The notes under the pieces were generated by a model. That model searched no databases. It worked only from the letters and a program-made list of their open reading frames with translations, and had not been told where the DNA came from. A stretch of DNA of 64,000 nt, from NCBI GenBank assembly GCA_947646015.1, contig CANSEY010000005.1, positions 121,707-185,706 of the forward strand, written 5' to 3'. Shown one piece after another: positions 19,178-28,210 of the stretch. The position numbers and the translations under genes were made by a program. Each line of letters begins with the position of its first letter. The stretch's first letter is position 1. Origin of the DNA: an uncultured Bacteroides sp. (GTDB taxonomy: Bacteria; Bacteroidota; Bacteroidia; Bacteroidales; Bacteroidaceae).

Positions 19178-20083
19178 TTAATATCCTTGTTCTTTTAATT
19201 TTTCTGCTTCCGCTTCACTTATCCATTCTATGACATTGGCAAATGTTCCTACTACACCATATAATGAGCCATCTCTATTATTCACACTCATTGTGACATA
19301 TTGGAAGACAAAGTTCTCATTAGTACTATAAAAAGAAGTATAAGCGGTAGGTTGATTAAGCCGCAATTTGTCGTCACCGTGAATGGTGTTGAAAGCCTCA
19401 CCTGTCGTTCCACAAATTTGCTCTTCCATTTCGACGATCGGTTGCAGGATATCATCCCGATTGAAGGTGATTTCCATATCGTAGCCATCAAAGTAGAGGT
19501 CATGTATAACAACTGTATTTTCTTTACCCTCTACCACATCAGAAGTTACCAAACGCAAGTCTACATTCTTCGGATAGTAATCCGATGATAAATAGGTAGA
19601 AGTCACCTTGCAATATCCTGTAAAGTTTTTGATATCAAACGGACAAACCTTCTGCATCACAACTTTTGCCTCAGTTCCATACATACTCCATTGCTCAGTT
19701 TCAGGAATTACGAGCCGCAAAGCAAAGCCCAGCGAGTCGCTAATACCAATATTCTTATAAATACCTTCCACCTCCACGTTAGTGCTCATTTCGCCCGCTT
19801 TAATGGTAACGGTATTCGACAAAATTCTGTAATGCTTACCTTCCACAGCATTGCTTTCTTTGTCTATCACTTCGACAGCCAGCGTGCGGTCGTAGTCAAC
19901 AGACTTAGTAGCAGAGACAGGAACATTAAATATCTCATTCGTTTCTTGCACGGCATAAGTATAAAGCGTGTCAGAAAACATAAGATAACTGGATCCGTTG
20001 TATAACACCTTGTCCTGATCGCATCCGGAAAGAGCTATCAGAGCAGCAATGGCTGCCATACATCCTATTAATAATTTCTTCAT
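19178..20083 (-). CDS. DUF4843 domain lipoprotein
   Basis: A 301-residue lipoprotein (lipobox LSGC, Cys20) of the Bacteroidales DUF4843 type, recognisable from the YNGSSYLMFSDTLYTYAVQETNEIFNVPVSATKSVDYDRTLAVEVID region with later beta-strand repeats. Such proteins are usually encoded next to susC/susD pairs and are presumed accessory surface binding proteins. It lies 18 bp after susD. No catalytic residues are evident. Confidence 0.75.
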   Translation of the reverse strand: MKKLLIGCMAAIAALIALSGCDQDKVLYNGSSYLMFSDTLYTYAVQETNEIFNVPVSATKSVDYDRTLAVEVIDKESNAVEGKHYRILSNTVTIKAGEMSTNVEVEGIYKNIGISDSLGFALRLVIPETEQWSMYGTEAKVVMQKVCPFDIKNFTGYCKVTSTYLSSDYYPKNVDLRLVTSDVVEGKENTVVIHDLYFDGYDMEITFNRDDILQPIVEMEEQICGTTGEAFNTIHGDDKLRLNQPTAYTSFYSTNENFVFQYVTMSVNNRDGSLYGVVGTFANVIEWISEAEAEKLKEQGY

Positions 20084-20101
20084 TATCGTATGCTTTTAAT
20101 C

Positions 20102-21637
20102 TTATTTGTTACTTTCATTCGGTTGGACTTGTGAGCCCGGAGCGTCCAATTCGTGCTGCGGTATAGGCCACACGAACAAAGGATCGTCAGCTTCTACTTT
20201 CAAGCTACTACCATTTGCCAATGACTGGTCTTGTGGTTTACGCTCGAAACCTTTGTGCCAGCGTTTCAAATCATGAAGACGGAAACCTTCCATATAAAGT
20301 TCTTTCACGCGTTCTGCCTCAATAACATCCATTGCATTAGAAGCCGTCAAAGAAGTAGAACCACCATAACTGGAATAACGTGCTGTACGAAGAGTAGTGA
20401 TATCTTTTCCGGCACGACCATAATCAGGCTTCTCCTGTTGTACATAAGCCTCAGCACGTATCAGATACTGTTCCGACAAACGAAGTACTTTCGGCATACA
20501 GACGTGAAGTATCTTAGTTTCCAGGAATGCTTCGTTACCAAAATACTTTATCAGCAAAGGCCAAGAAAGATGGTGACTATAGCCAGTAGTATATGATTGG
20601 AAAAAAGTAGATACACGTAAGTCGTTATTATCATATGAGTTGAGAACCCATGTTGCCGGCACATAATCAGGACGATAATTACTGTAGTCGTAATTAAAGA
20701 AAATCTGTCCCAAGCGACCTCCATAAGAATTTACGGTAAAACCAACTTTCCAAATAATTTCAGTAGAGAGGTCATTCGTCCACATATACTTGTAATAACT
20801 CACTCCGGAAGAAATATTCTGAGTACAGCTAGACAAGACAAAGTAATCACTGTCTATTACTTTACTAGAATACTTAATAGCTTCATCCCACTTTCTCATA
20901 TAGAGAGCTACGCGTGCACGCAAAGCATATACAGTGTATTCATTGAAATAAGTAGCGTTATTGAACAAAGCACCATCAGTAGCCGGATTGTAATCCTCAT
21001 CCAATGCCAGCAATTCAGCTGCACGATCGAGATCACTAAGGATAAACTGATAAGAATCTTTCAGTGAAGCACGCTTCATTTCTTCGTCTCCTGCATAATG
21101 CTCGGTCAGGATAACACCCAACTGATTGGCTGCGTCTTCATCACTTTCATAAGCCTTACAGAAAAGTTTTACCAATTCCGAATAAGCAAGCGCACGGGCA
21201 AAATAGGCTTCACCACAACATTGGTCTATTTTATCCAAATCGTTATCATTAGTAGTTTTATTTCTTACTCCATCCACACGGTCGAGCAGAAAGTTACAAC
21301 GATTGATTACATTATATAATGCAGCATAAACACCTTCAATATTTGTATTGGTTGCCAAAATGTCTTTCCAACGCCAAATATCTCCATAAGTATTCGTATT
21401 TCCGTTTACTCCATACACAAAGTCAGTCTGCAAATCGGGTAATAACGTAAGACTTCCGGAGTACAAGGCACTACTTTTAAAAGTATCATAAATACCTATA
21501 ACTGCCAGATTTACATCATCTACCGTCTGGATAGACTTATCGAAAGGGATTGCATCCTCAGGCATCTTATCCAAACAGGAAGTGTAGGAAAATGCCACGG
21601 CAGCCAACAAGATATATAATTTAAATTTCTTAATCAT
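20102..21637 (-). CDS. SusD/RagB-family outer-membrane substrate-binding lipoprotein
   Basis: A 511-residue lipoprotein (lipobox YTSC, Cys21) with the SusD architecture: N-terminal IPFDKSIQTVDDVNLAVIGIYDTF, TPR-like helices with ARALAYSELVKLF, and a C-terminal domain with VIEAERVKELYMEGFRLHDLKRWHKG, WPIPQHELDAPGSQVQPNE. SusD proteins sit on top of SusC as a hinged lid that captures ligand. It starts 18 bp after the susC stop. The family call is secure; the ligand is unknown but probably peptide-like given the operon. Confidence 0.93.
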   Translation of the reverse strand: MIKKFKLYILLAAVAFSYTSCLDKMPEDAIPFDKSIQTVDDVNLAVIGIYDTFKSSALYSGSLTLLPDLQTDFVYGVNGNTNTYGDIWRWKDILATNTNIEGVYAALYNVINRCNFLLDRVDGVRNKTTNDNDLDKIDQCCGEAYFARALAYSELVKLFCKAYESDEDAANQLGVILTEHYAGDEEMKRASLKDSYQFILSDLDRAAELLALDEDYNPATDGALFNNATYFNEYTVYALRARVALYMRKWDEAIKYSSKVIDSDYFVLSSCTQNISSGVSYYKYMWTNDLSTEIIWKVGFTVNSYGGRLGQIFFNYDYSNYRPDYVPATWVLNSYDNNDLRVSTFFQSYTTGYSHHLSWPLLIKYFGNEAFLETKILHVCMPKVLRLSEQYLIRAEAYVQQEKPDYGRAGKDITTLRTARYSSYGGSTSLTASNAMDVIEAERVKELYMEGFRLHDLKRWHKGFERKPQDQSLANGSSLKVEADDPLFVWPIPQHELDAPGSQVQPNESNK

Positions 21638-21655
21638 CTTTCTTTAATATACTAT

Positions 21656-24598
21656 TTAGAATGAAACTTCAACACCCAAAGTAAATTGGCGTGATGCCGG
21701 GTATTGTGCTCTATAAATATTGCTTGCAACTTCCGGGTCAAGTCCGGTAAAACCAGTCCAAGTCAGCAAATTCTGTCCTTGCAGGTAAACGCGTGCTGCT
21801 GTGAAGAAATTACTTTTCTTCAACAACGATTGCGGAAGTGAATAAGCCAATGTCAGATTCTTCAAACGAAGGAATGAAGTATTTTCAAGAAAGCGGTCGT
21901 CAAGTTGTGCCACCACATCGTAGCGGGGAATATCCGTAATATCACCGGGCTTTTTCCAACGATCATACAACAGTCGCTTAGACTGGTTATATGCGCTATA
22001 CAGTCCGTTACTTTCTTCAAAGAAGCGGTCATTATTCATCACGTAGCGTTTCGCCATCCAGCTGAACTGCGCCGACAATGAAAGCCCTTTCCACACGAGG
22101 GTAGTTCCAAAACCACCTGCCCATGGAGAATCGAAAGTCTTGCCAGTCATAACTTTATCTTCCTGACGAAATTCAGTTGTTAACTCTCCGTCGGCTGTGT
22201 ACCACAAAGCGTCCCCATTAGCGGGGTTCACACCTGCATAACGATTCAGGAAGAACTCAGTTGTAGGATGTCCGACCATATACTTTAAGCCAGTCGTAGA
22301 ATTTACATACTCTTCTACCCCATTGTAAAGTTCCAACAACTTATTCTTATTATAAGAGAAATTAGCACTAAGATTCCAAGTGAAATCCTTTGTATGGATG
22401 ACATTACCATCTACTGCCACTTCAACACCCCGGTTCATCATAGCACCGATATTCTCCCAACGATACCCCTCACCAGTTATGGCATAAGATGTGGGTACAT
22501 ACATCAATATATTAGTAGTCTTCTTATGATAAAAATCAACGTTTACATTAACACGATTAAAGAGCCCCAAAGTAAAACCAACATTGTTAGCCCAAGTCTG
22601 CTCCCAGCCTAATTTTTCATTTCCACTCTGTAAAGGAAAGATACCCGCTTCATCGTTATAGTTGGCATTCCCGGAAACAAGTGCAAGATGATCGTAGTCA
22701 GGGATACTCGAGTTACCCGAAGTACCGGTACTCAACTTTATCTGCGCATTAGTCAACCATTCCACATCTTTCAGGAAAGCCTCGTTCTTTATGTTCCACA
22801 TAAAGCCCAATGACCAGAAAGCTCCCCAACGATGATCTTTACCAAAACGGGAAGAAGCATCCATACGCCCGGCAACTTCCGCATAATACAAATCCTTATA
22901 GTTGTACTCGCCACGGAAGAAAAGCGATAAATAAGAATAGCTACTATTGACATCTTGCCATGAAGAGGCCCGCGTACCGGAAGTTACATTTGTCAACCGG
23001 TCTATTGTCTGCCCTCTCGTAACAACCTGAAACCCAGTTGAACGATAATCTATACCTTCTTGTCCCAACAAGAAATTGAATGAATGTTCGTCATTCAATG
23101 CCCATCGGTAATTTGCCGTAAGAGTTTCACTCAGACTCAAAATATCCGCCGAACTACGTCCGGCACTTCCTGATTTATTATTAATTATATAACTAGGAAA
23201 AGATTGCATAAATGACGTAGAATGAGAATAATCAGCACCAAACTGAGCCCGGACAGTCAAGTTCTTAACAGGAGTAATATCTGCAAAAACAGTTGACAAC
23301 AACTTATATTTTTTATGTTCTACAGGGTTATTTGCCATCCACTCAATAGGGTTCTGTCCTGTCCCTTTCCAAGTTCCGTCATTTTCAGAAGCCAAAGAGC
23401 CATCAGCATTATAAGGATTCCAGTAAGGCAACATAAAGCGTGAACCGGAAATAGGAGTATAAAGTGCCATATCCCCTTCTTCAGCCTGCGCTATTTCCTC
23501 ATAAGCCATCATCGTATTGGTACCTATTTTCAACCAGTTGCTGGCTTTTACCTCCGCATTGGCACGCATGTTATAACGACGGAAAGTTGAACTTTGGGCA
23601 ATACCGTCCTGATCGTAAAATCCTCCTGAGACATAGTAGTTCAAACGATCGGTAGCACGGTTAACAGACAGTTCATAACTCTGCAATGGAGCGCGATCAT
23701 TAAATACTTTATCCAGCCAATTAATATCTGTACGAGAAAGCAAATTATAATCCTTACCTGTGTCCAAGCCAATTTCTTTTTCAAATTGGATACGCTCCGG
23801 TGTATTCATCATCATCCAGTTATCATCCGACGCCAATTGTGAGAACCCCCACTGTCCGCGCAATGTTACTTTTGCTTTATCCATTGCCAACCCACGTTTG
23901 GAAGTGATTACAACCACACCATTCGCTGCACGGGCACCATAAATAGAGGTTGAAGAAGCGTCTTTCAACACAGAGATGGACTCTATATCTCCCGGACTGA
24001 TCGTATTAAAGTCAGCACTGGAAATAGGCACACCATCCAAAATAAACAACGGTGCCGTACCCGAATTAATTGAATTCGTACCGCGAATCTGGAAAACAGC
24101 CGCCTTACTAGGTTCTCCCGAGTTAGAGATTACAGATAATCCCGGTGTCTGTCCCTGCAGTGACTGATCAAAACCTGCAGCAGGCACATTTTCTAATTTT
24201 TCCGCTTTAACAGTGGATACGGCACCAGCAATCGTCCCTTTTTTACGAGTTCCATACGCTACTACCACTACCTCATCTATTAAAGCAGCATCTGAAACCA
24301 GACGAACATTCAGTGTTCCGGTTTTGGCACTAACCGCATGTGCCTGTGATTGCATACCGATATAAGAGAACAGCAAAGTAGCACTTGCCGTACCCTTAAT
24401 CTCAAGAGTGTAATTACCATCAATGTCGGTAATTACACCATTTGTAGTACCCTTCTCTAAAATAGACACACCAACCATCGGCTCATTATCTTCTGCCGAA
24501 ACAACATGTCCTTTTACCTTATATCCACTCTGTGCAAAAAGCATAAGAGGAATATTCAGTAGAGCAAAGAGTACAAACAAGAGAATTGATTTTCTCAT
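21656..24598 (-). CDS. SusC/RagA-family TonB-dependent transporter (no STN domain)
   Basis: A 980-residue outer-membrane transporter: signal peptide (1-22), carboxypeptidase-regulatory-like domain (about 27-105), the SusC TonB-box region DEVVVVAYGTRKKGTIAGAVS, plug domain (about 120-240) and a 22-strand barrel ending FTLGVEVSF. It lacks the N-terminal STN signalling domain, so it is not expected to signal to an anti-sigma factor, and no ECF/FecR or hybrid two-component gene is adjacent. It heads a nine-gene operon with a 5' leader of about 350 nt. Likely imports peptides or glycopeptides after surface proteolysis; that substrate call is inference. Confidence 0.93.
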   Translation of the reverse strand: MRKSILLFVLFALLNIPLMLFAQSGYKVKGHVVSAEDNEPMVGVSILEKGTTNGVITDIDGNYTLEIKGTASATLLFSYIGMQSQAHAVSAKTGTLNVRLVSDAALIDEVVVVAYGTRKKGTIAGAVSTVKAEKLENVPAAGFDQSLQGQTPGLSVISNSGEPSKAAVFQIRGTNSINSGTAPLFILDGVPISSADFNTISPGDIESISVLKDASSTSIYGARAANGVVVITSKRGLAMDKAKVTLRGQWGFSQLASDDNWMMMNTPERIQFEKEIGLDTGKDYNLLSRTDINWLDKVFNDRAPLQSYELSVNRATDRLNYYVSGGFYDQDGIAQSSTFRRYNMRANAEVKASNWLKIGTNTMMAYEEIAQAEEGDMALYTPISGSRFMLPYWNPYNADGSLASENDGTWKGTGQNPIEWMANNPVEHKKYKLLSTVFADITPVKNLTVRAQFGADYSHSTSFMQSFPSYIINNKSGSAGRSSADILSLSETLTANYRWALNDEHSFNFLLGQEGIDYRSTGFQVVTRGQTIDRLTNVTSGTRASSWQDVNSSYSYLSLFFRGEYNYKDLYYAEVAGRMDASSRFGKDHRWGAFWSLGFMWNIKNEAFLKDVEWLTNAQIKLSTGTSGNSSIPDYDHLALVSGNANYNDEAGIFPLQSGNEKLGWEQTWANNVGFTLGLFNRVNVNVDFYHKKTTNILMYVPTSYAITGEGYRWENIGAMMNRGVEVAVDGNVIHTKDFTWNLSANFSYNKNKLLELYNGVEEYVNSTTGLKYMVGHPTTEFFLNRYAGVNPANGDALWYTADGELTTEFRQEDKVMTGKTFDSPWAGGFGTTLVWKGLSLSAQFSWMAKRYVMNNDRFFEESNGLYSAYNQSKRLLYDRWKKPGDITDIPRYDVVAQLDDRFLENTSFLRLKNLTLAYSLPQSLLKKSNFFTAARVYLQGQNLLTWTGFTGLDPEVASNIYRAQYPASRQFTLGVEVSF

Positions 24599-24967
24599 CT
24601 TTGATACTTGAATTTAAATTAATGAATTGATTTATTTTTTACAGATTTATCTACAAAACGAAAACTTAGCATATTACGCTTCACGCATGAAACAGCAATA
24701 TACTTCTCCCCTTGGAGCGACTTTGAAAAGTATACTTTTATCATCGTTCCAGGACAGACTATTAAATAGTCTATACAATATATAGAATAGGGAAATTAGC
24801 TTGGCTGGTTTTTAATATTACGCCATATGTCTAAATAAATGTCTTGTGTCGCTGCAATACTAATAAAGTGTATGTCCATCTCTCTAAAATTATAGATATT
24901 AATAAGTGCTTATCGTTTGTTTAGGTGTAAATTGCCTATAAAATTCTTTAATTTGGCTACAAATATA
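24599..24967 (-). promoter_or_regulatory. susC operon promoter and long structured 5' leader
   Basis: A -7 box TATATTTG lies at plus 24960-24967 on the minus strand. The nearest TTTG upstream is 24 bp away, so the -33 element is weak. Transcription from here gives a leader of about 350 nt containing two perfect palindromes: AAAAGTATACTTTT (24726-24739) and AGACTATTAAATAGTCT (24756-24772). Part of the first can also pair with GAGAAGTATA-type sequence further on, so alternative folds are possible. The AT-rich stretch to 25221 shows no gene. Confidence 0.45.
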
Positions 24968-25221
24968 ATTATAATAGTTAAATAGAAAAAACAAAAAGTC
25001 TCATTTTTTATACCAAATTTCCTCAAATGTCTTTTTATTGCATAATTAACAAAATATTAATAAACAAATAGATATATCCCATATAAACCGTCAAAAATAA
25101 GACCATCTTACTTTCCATTTGACATTCTTATTAGTTGCTTATGCAATAGTCATTAAAACGACATAAGACACCTCATTTTGAGGATTCAGAGTCAAAAGGG
25201 CAAAAATCCAAAACTATTTCC

Positions 25222-25229
25222 TATTTTTG
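25222..25229 (+). promoter_or_regulatory. nadE -7 box
   Basis: TATTTTTG matches the Bacteroides -7 consensus TAnnTTTG, 27 bp before the ATG at 25257. It rules out the in-frame TTG at 25227 as a start, because that codon lies within the promoter. No good -33 box is seen. Confidence 0.55.
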
Positions 25230-25256
25230 TACCCACTATATATAAAAAGGTACAAG

Positions 25257-27182
25257 ATGAACTACGGATTCGTAAAAGTAGCTGCAGCCGTGCCACGCGT
25301 TAAAGTGGCCGACTGTAAATTCAATGTAGAGAGAATAGAAAGCCAAATCGCAATAGCTGAAGGTAAGGGTGTGCAAATCATAGTATTCCCGGAAATGAGT
25401 ATTACCGGATATACTTGCGGTGACTTATTCGGACAGCAGATTTTGCTGGAAGAAGCAGAGATGGGGCTAATGCAGATACTCAATAATACCCGCCAACTGG
25501 ACATCATCTCTATTGTCGGCATGCCGGTAGTAGTCAATTCAACCGTGATCAATGCCGCCGTAGTGATTCAAAAAGGAAAAGTACTAGGTGTTGCTGCCAA
25601 AACTTACCTCCCCAATTATAAGGAGTTCTACGAACAGCGCTGGTTTACTTCTGCCCTTCAACTGACAGAAGATACCGTACGCCTATGCGGACAAATCGTT
25701 CCCATAGGTGCCAACCTGCTGTTTGAAACTTCCGATACGACTTTTGGGATCGAAATTTGCGAAGACCTTTGGGCTACCATACCTCCCAGTTCCTCATTGG
25801 CTTTACAAGGAGCAGAAATTATTTTCAATATGTCTGCCGATAATGAAGGAATCGGAAAGCATCATTATCTCTGTTCTCTTATCAGCCAACAATCAGCACG
25901 TTGCATTGCAGGATACGTATTTTCTTCCTGTGGTTTCGGGGAGTCTACTACGGATGTAGTATTTGCGGGAAACGGATTGATTTACGAAAACGGCTCATTA
26001 CTGGCACGTAGCAAACGTTTCTGCATGGAGGAGCAACTGATCATTAGCGAAATCGATGTGGAACGCATACGGGCAGAACGTAGAATCAACACCACTTTTG
26101 CTGCCAGCCAGGGAAATCCAGGAGATAAAAAAGCAATCTCCGTCGCAACGGAGTTTATTAATAGCAAAGAGCTTACTTTGACCCGAGACTTCAATTCACA
26201 TCCTTTTGTCCCCCAAGGAGCAGAACTGGATGAGCATTGTGAAGAAGTATTCTCTATCCAAATAGCCGGCTTGGCACAACGACTGGTTCATACCAAAGCT
26301 AAAACAGCTGTAGTCGGTATTTCCGGAGGATTGGATTCAACATTGGCATTATTAGTCTGCGTGAAGACCTTCGACAAACTCGGTTTACCCCGCAAAGATA
26401 TTCTGGGAGTTACAATGCCAGGCTTTGGAACGACTGACCGTACTTATAACAATGCCATTGATTTAATGAAATCATTGGGCATTTCTATCCGGGAAATCAG
26501 TATTCAAGATGCCTGTATCCAGCATTTCAAAGATATCGATCATGATATCAATGTACATGATGTCACCTATGAGAACTCTCAGGCACGCGAACGCACACAG
26601 ATATTAATGGATATCGCTAACCAAACTTGGGGAATGGTAGTGGGTACGGGTGACTTGTCAGAACTTGCACTCGGATGGGCTACGTACAATGGAGATCACA
26701 TGTCTATGTACGGTGTCAATGGAAGTATTCCCAAAACACTTGTGAAGTATCTAGTGCAATGGGTAGCGGAAAATGATATGGATGAGGACGCTAAAGCGAC
26801 TTTACTGGATATTGTAGATACTCCTATCAGTCCCGAATTAATTCCAGCAGACGAAAACGGGGAAATCAAACAGAAGACCGAAGACTTGGTAGGGCCTTAT
26901 GAACTGCATGACTTTTTCCTCTATTACTTCCTGCGTTTTGGTTTCCGCCCTTCCAAGATTTACTATCTGGCTAATATAGCTTTCAAGGATGTATATGACA
27001 AAGAAACAATAAAGAAATGGTTATCTACTTTCTTCCGACGTTTCTTTAATCAGCAGTTCAAGCGCTCCTGTCTGCCCGATGGTCCGAAGGTAGGTAGTAT
27101 TTCCATCAGTCCCAGAGGTGACTGGCGAATGCCAAGTGATGCAAGTTCAACTATCTGGCTCAAAGAAATAGAAGATTTATAA
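25257..27182 (+). CDS. nadE: Glutamine-dependent NAD+ synthetase
   Basis: A 641-residue two-domain enzyme for the last step of NAD synthesis, amidating deamido-NAD with glutamine and ATP. The N-terminal nitrilase-type glutaminase has the triad Glu46 (FPEMSITGY), Lys115 (AKTYLPNYKEFYEQRWF) and Cys168 (GIEICEDLW). The C-terminal synthetase has the ATP-pyrophosphatase loop SGGLDS (356-361) and the ELALGWATYNGDHMSMYGVN segment. Start ATG 25257 is chosen because the upstream TTG falls in the -7 box and a purine-rich site precedes the ATG. Length matches the bacterial long-form NadE. Confidence 0.96.
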   Translation: MNYGFVKVAAAVPRVKVADCKFNVERIESQIAIAEGKGVQIIVFPEMSITGYTCGDLFGQQILLEEAEMGLMQILNNTRQLDIISIVGMPVVVNSTVINAAVVIQKGKVLGVAAKTYLPNYKEFYEQRWFTSALQLTEDTVRLCGQIVPIGANLLFETSDTTFGIEICEDLWATIPPSSSLALQGAEIIFNMSADNEGIGKHHYLCSLISQQSARCIAGYVFSSCGFGESTTDVVFAGNGLIYENGSLLARSKRFCMEEQLIISEIDVERIRAERRINTTFAASQGNPGDKKAISVATEFINSKELTLTRDFNSHPFVPQGAELDEHCEEVFSIQIAGLAQRLVHTKAKTAVVGISGGLDSTLALLVCVKTFDKLGLPRKDILGVTMPGFGTTDRTYNNAIDLMKSLGISIREISIQDACIQHFKDIDHDINVHDVTYENSQARERTQILMDIANQTWGMVVGTGDLSELALGWATYNGDHMSMYGVNGSIPKTLVKYLVQWVAENDMDEDAKATLLDIVDTPISPELIPADENGEIKQKTEDLVGPYELHDFFLYYFLRFGFRPSKIYYLANIAFKDVYDKETIKKWLSTFFRRFFNQQFKRSCLPDGPKVGSISISPRGDWRMPSDASSTIWLKEIEDL

Positions 27183-27197
27183 TCTCTTTGATCTTTC

Positions 27198-27259
27198 TTC
27201 TGTGACATTTTTGTATTTATCTTAAGTATTATACGGGGTAAAACAAAAATGTCACAGAA
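27198..27259. terminator. 17-bp inverted repeat after nadE
   Basis: TTCTGTGACATTTTTGT (27198-27214) is exactly complementary to 27243-27259 across a 28-nt loop. It lies 16 bp after the nadE stop and probably ends or stabilises that transcript. The U-run is internal to the stem rather than after it, so it is not a standard intrinsic terminator. The rest of 27260-27390 shows no gene. Confidence 0.5.
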
Positions 27260-27391
27260 CTGTATATCAATCATTTAGTTCACAAAACACCCCATATTCA
27301 AGAGAAGTTTACAAAAAAACATGCGGTTGTTTTTGACTTTTGGAGAAGAAAAACTGCATTTTCTTTATAACAGTAAGTTCTTCAGCCAATT

Positions 27392-27500
27392 AGCTACAAA
27401 TGCGAATAATTAGCCAAATACACTTAAACAACCATTCAGCTACACTTGTGTATCCTCTTGATTACACAAGTGTAGTTTATTAGTTACTCAAGTCTAACAG
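27392..27500. repeat. Array A: four (perhaps five) 17-bp palindromes at 22-bp period
   Basis: The 12-bp cores TACACTTAAACA (27419-27430), TACACTTGTGTA (27441-27452), TACACAAGTGTA (27463-27474) and TACTCAAGTCTA (27485-27496) are spaced exactly 22 bp apart. A more degenerate copy starts at about 27395. The two middle units are perfect palindromes and also form a 13-bp inverted repeat with each other. The array lies between nadE and the phosphatase gene, downstream of both. Geometry is the same as at 36298-36380 and 62863-62945, but the core is different. Confidence 0.7.
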
Positions 27501-27610
27501 ATTAAATCATTTAGAAGAATAAAGTAATAGATCAGGAGAAAATACCAGTTCATGCAGAAGAAAACATTAATCCTTCCGCATGAGTTATATAGAACATACG
27601 GTCAATTGCA

Positions 27611-28171
27611 CTATTGTAATACTTCTCTTTTAATACGTTCTATATCAGCCTTCTCAATAGTGCGAATGATATTTTTATAAATACGATGAAAACCGAAACC
27701 TCCTTCGGTCATTTCCTGAATAGCTTTTTGCTTTGACACTCCTTGAAATACAATACGATACATAGCACATACTGCGCCTGTCCTATCAGAACCGTGATGA
27801 CAATGAAAGACGATTGGCCCTTTGCGGTTCTTGATAATGCGCAATGCATTGATCAATTGACCTTCACTGACTGAATGCGCTTTCATTTTTAGCCGATAAA
27901 GCTTAATCTTTGTTCCTGCCGCCTCATCATCGTCACTATGCCTGTTGCGAAGATTCAGCACTTCACGGATACCGTATTTCTCCAAAGCCTTAAAGTCAGC
28001 ATCCGATGGTTGCTCCGAACGATATGCACCTGAGTCTATCTGATACAAATTAGTCAGTTTACTATCGGGAACAGTTATCTTTTCAGCGTTTATGTTTTGA
28101 CCATAAACCGAAAAAGACATCACTATCCCGATAAATAAACCAAGCCAAATTCGTTTGTTATTGATTATCAT
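27611..28171 (-). CDS. Exported tyrosine / dual-specificity phosphatase-like protein
   Basis: A 186-residue protein with a signal peptide (cleavage near VYG-QN, residues 24-25) and the phosphatase signature HCHHGSDRTG, giving catalytic Cys124 and Arg130 of the CX5R loop. An upstream FKALEKYGIREVLNLR segment is typical of DSP/PTP folds acting on small molecules or phosphotyrosine. It lies 39 bp downstream of hisB and may be the last gene of the his transcript, although an exported phosphatase has no evident link to histidine synthesis. Substrate unknown. Confidence 0.8.
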   Translation of the reverse strand: MIINNKRIWLGLFIGIVMSFSVYGQNINAEKITVPDSKLTNLYQIDSGAYRSEQPSDADFKALEKYGIREVLNLRNRHSDDDEAAGTKIKLYRLKMKAHSVSEGQLINALRIIKNRKGPIVFHCHHGSDRTGAVCAMYRIVFQGVSKQKAIQEMTEGGFGFHRIYKNIIRTIEKADIERIKREVLQ

Positions 28172-28210
28172 ATAGCAATCCTATGAGATTATATAATATG
28201 ATGAGGCAAA

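Noticed and set aside
10697-24598. Classical polysaccharide utilisation locus
   Set aside because: No glycoside hydrolase, lyase, esterase or sulfatase is in the operon; the degradative enzyme is a protease.
25227-25256. TTG start for nadE ten codons upstream
   Set aside because: The codon falls inside the -7 box; the ATG at 25257 gives the normal NadE N-terminus.
27392-27500. CRISPR-like array
   Set aside because: Units vary and are palindromic, and spacers are only 5 bp. No cas genes are in the window.
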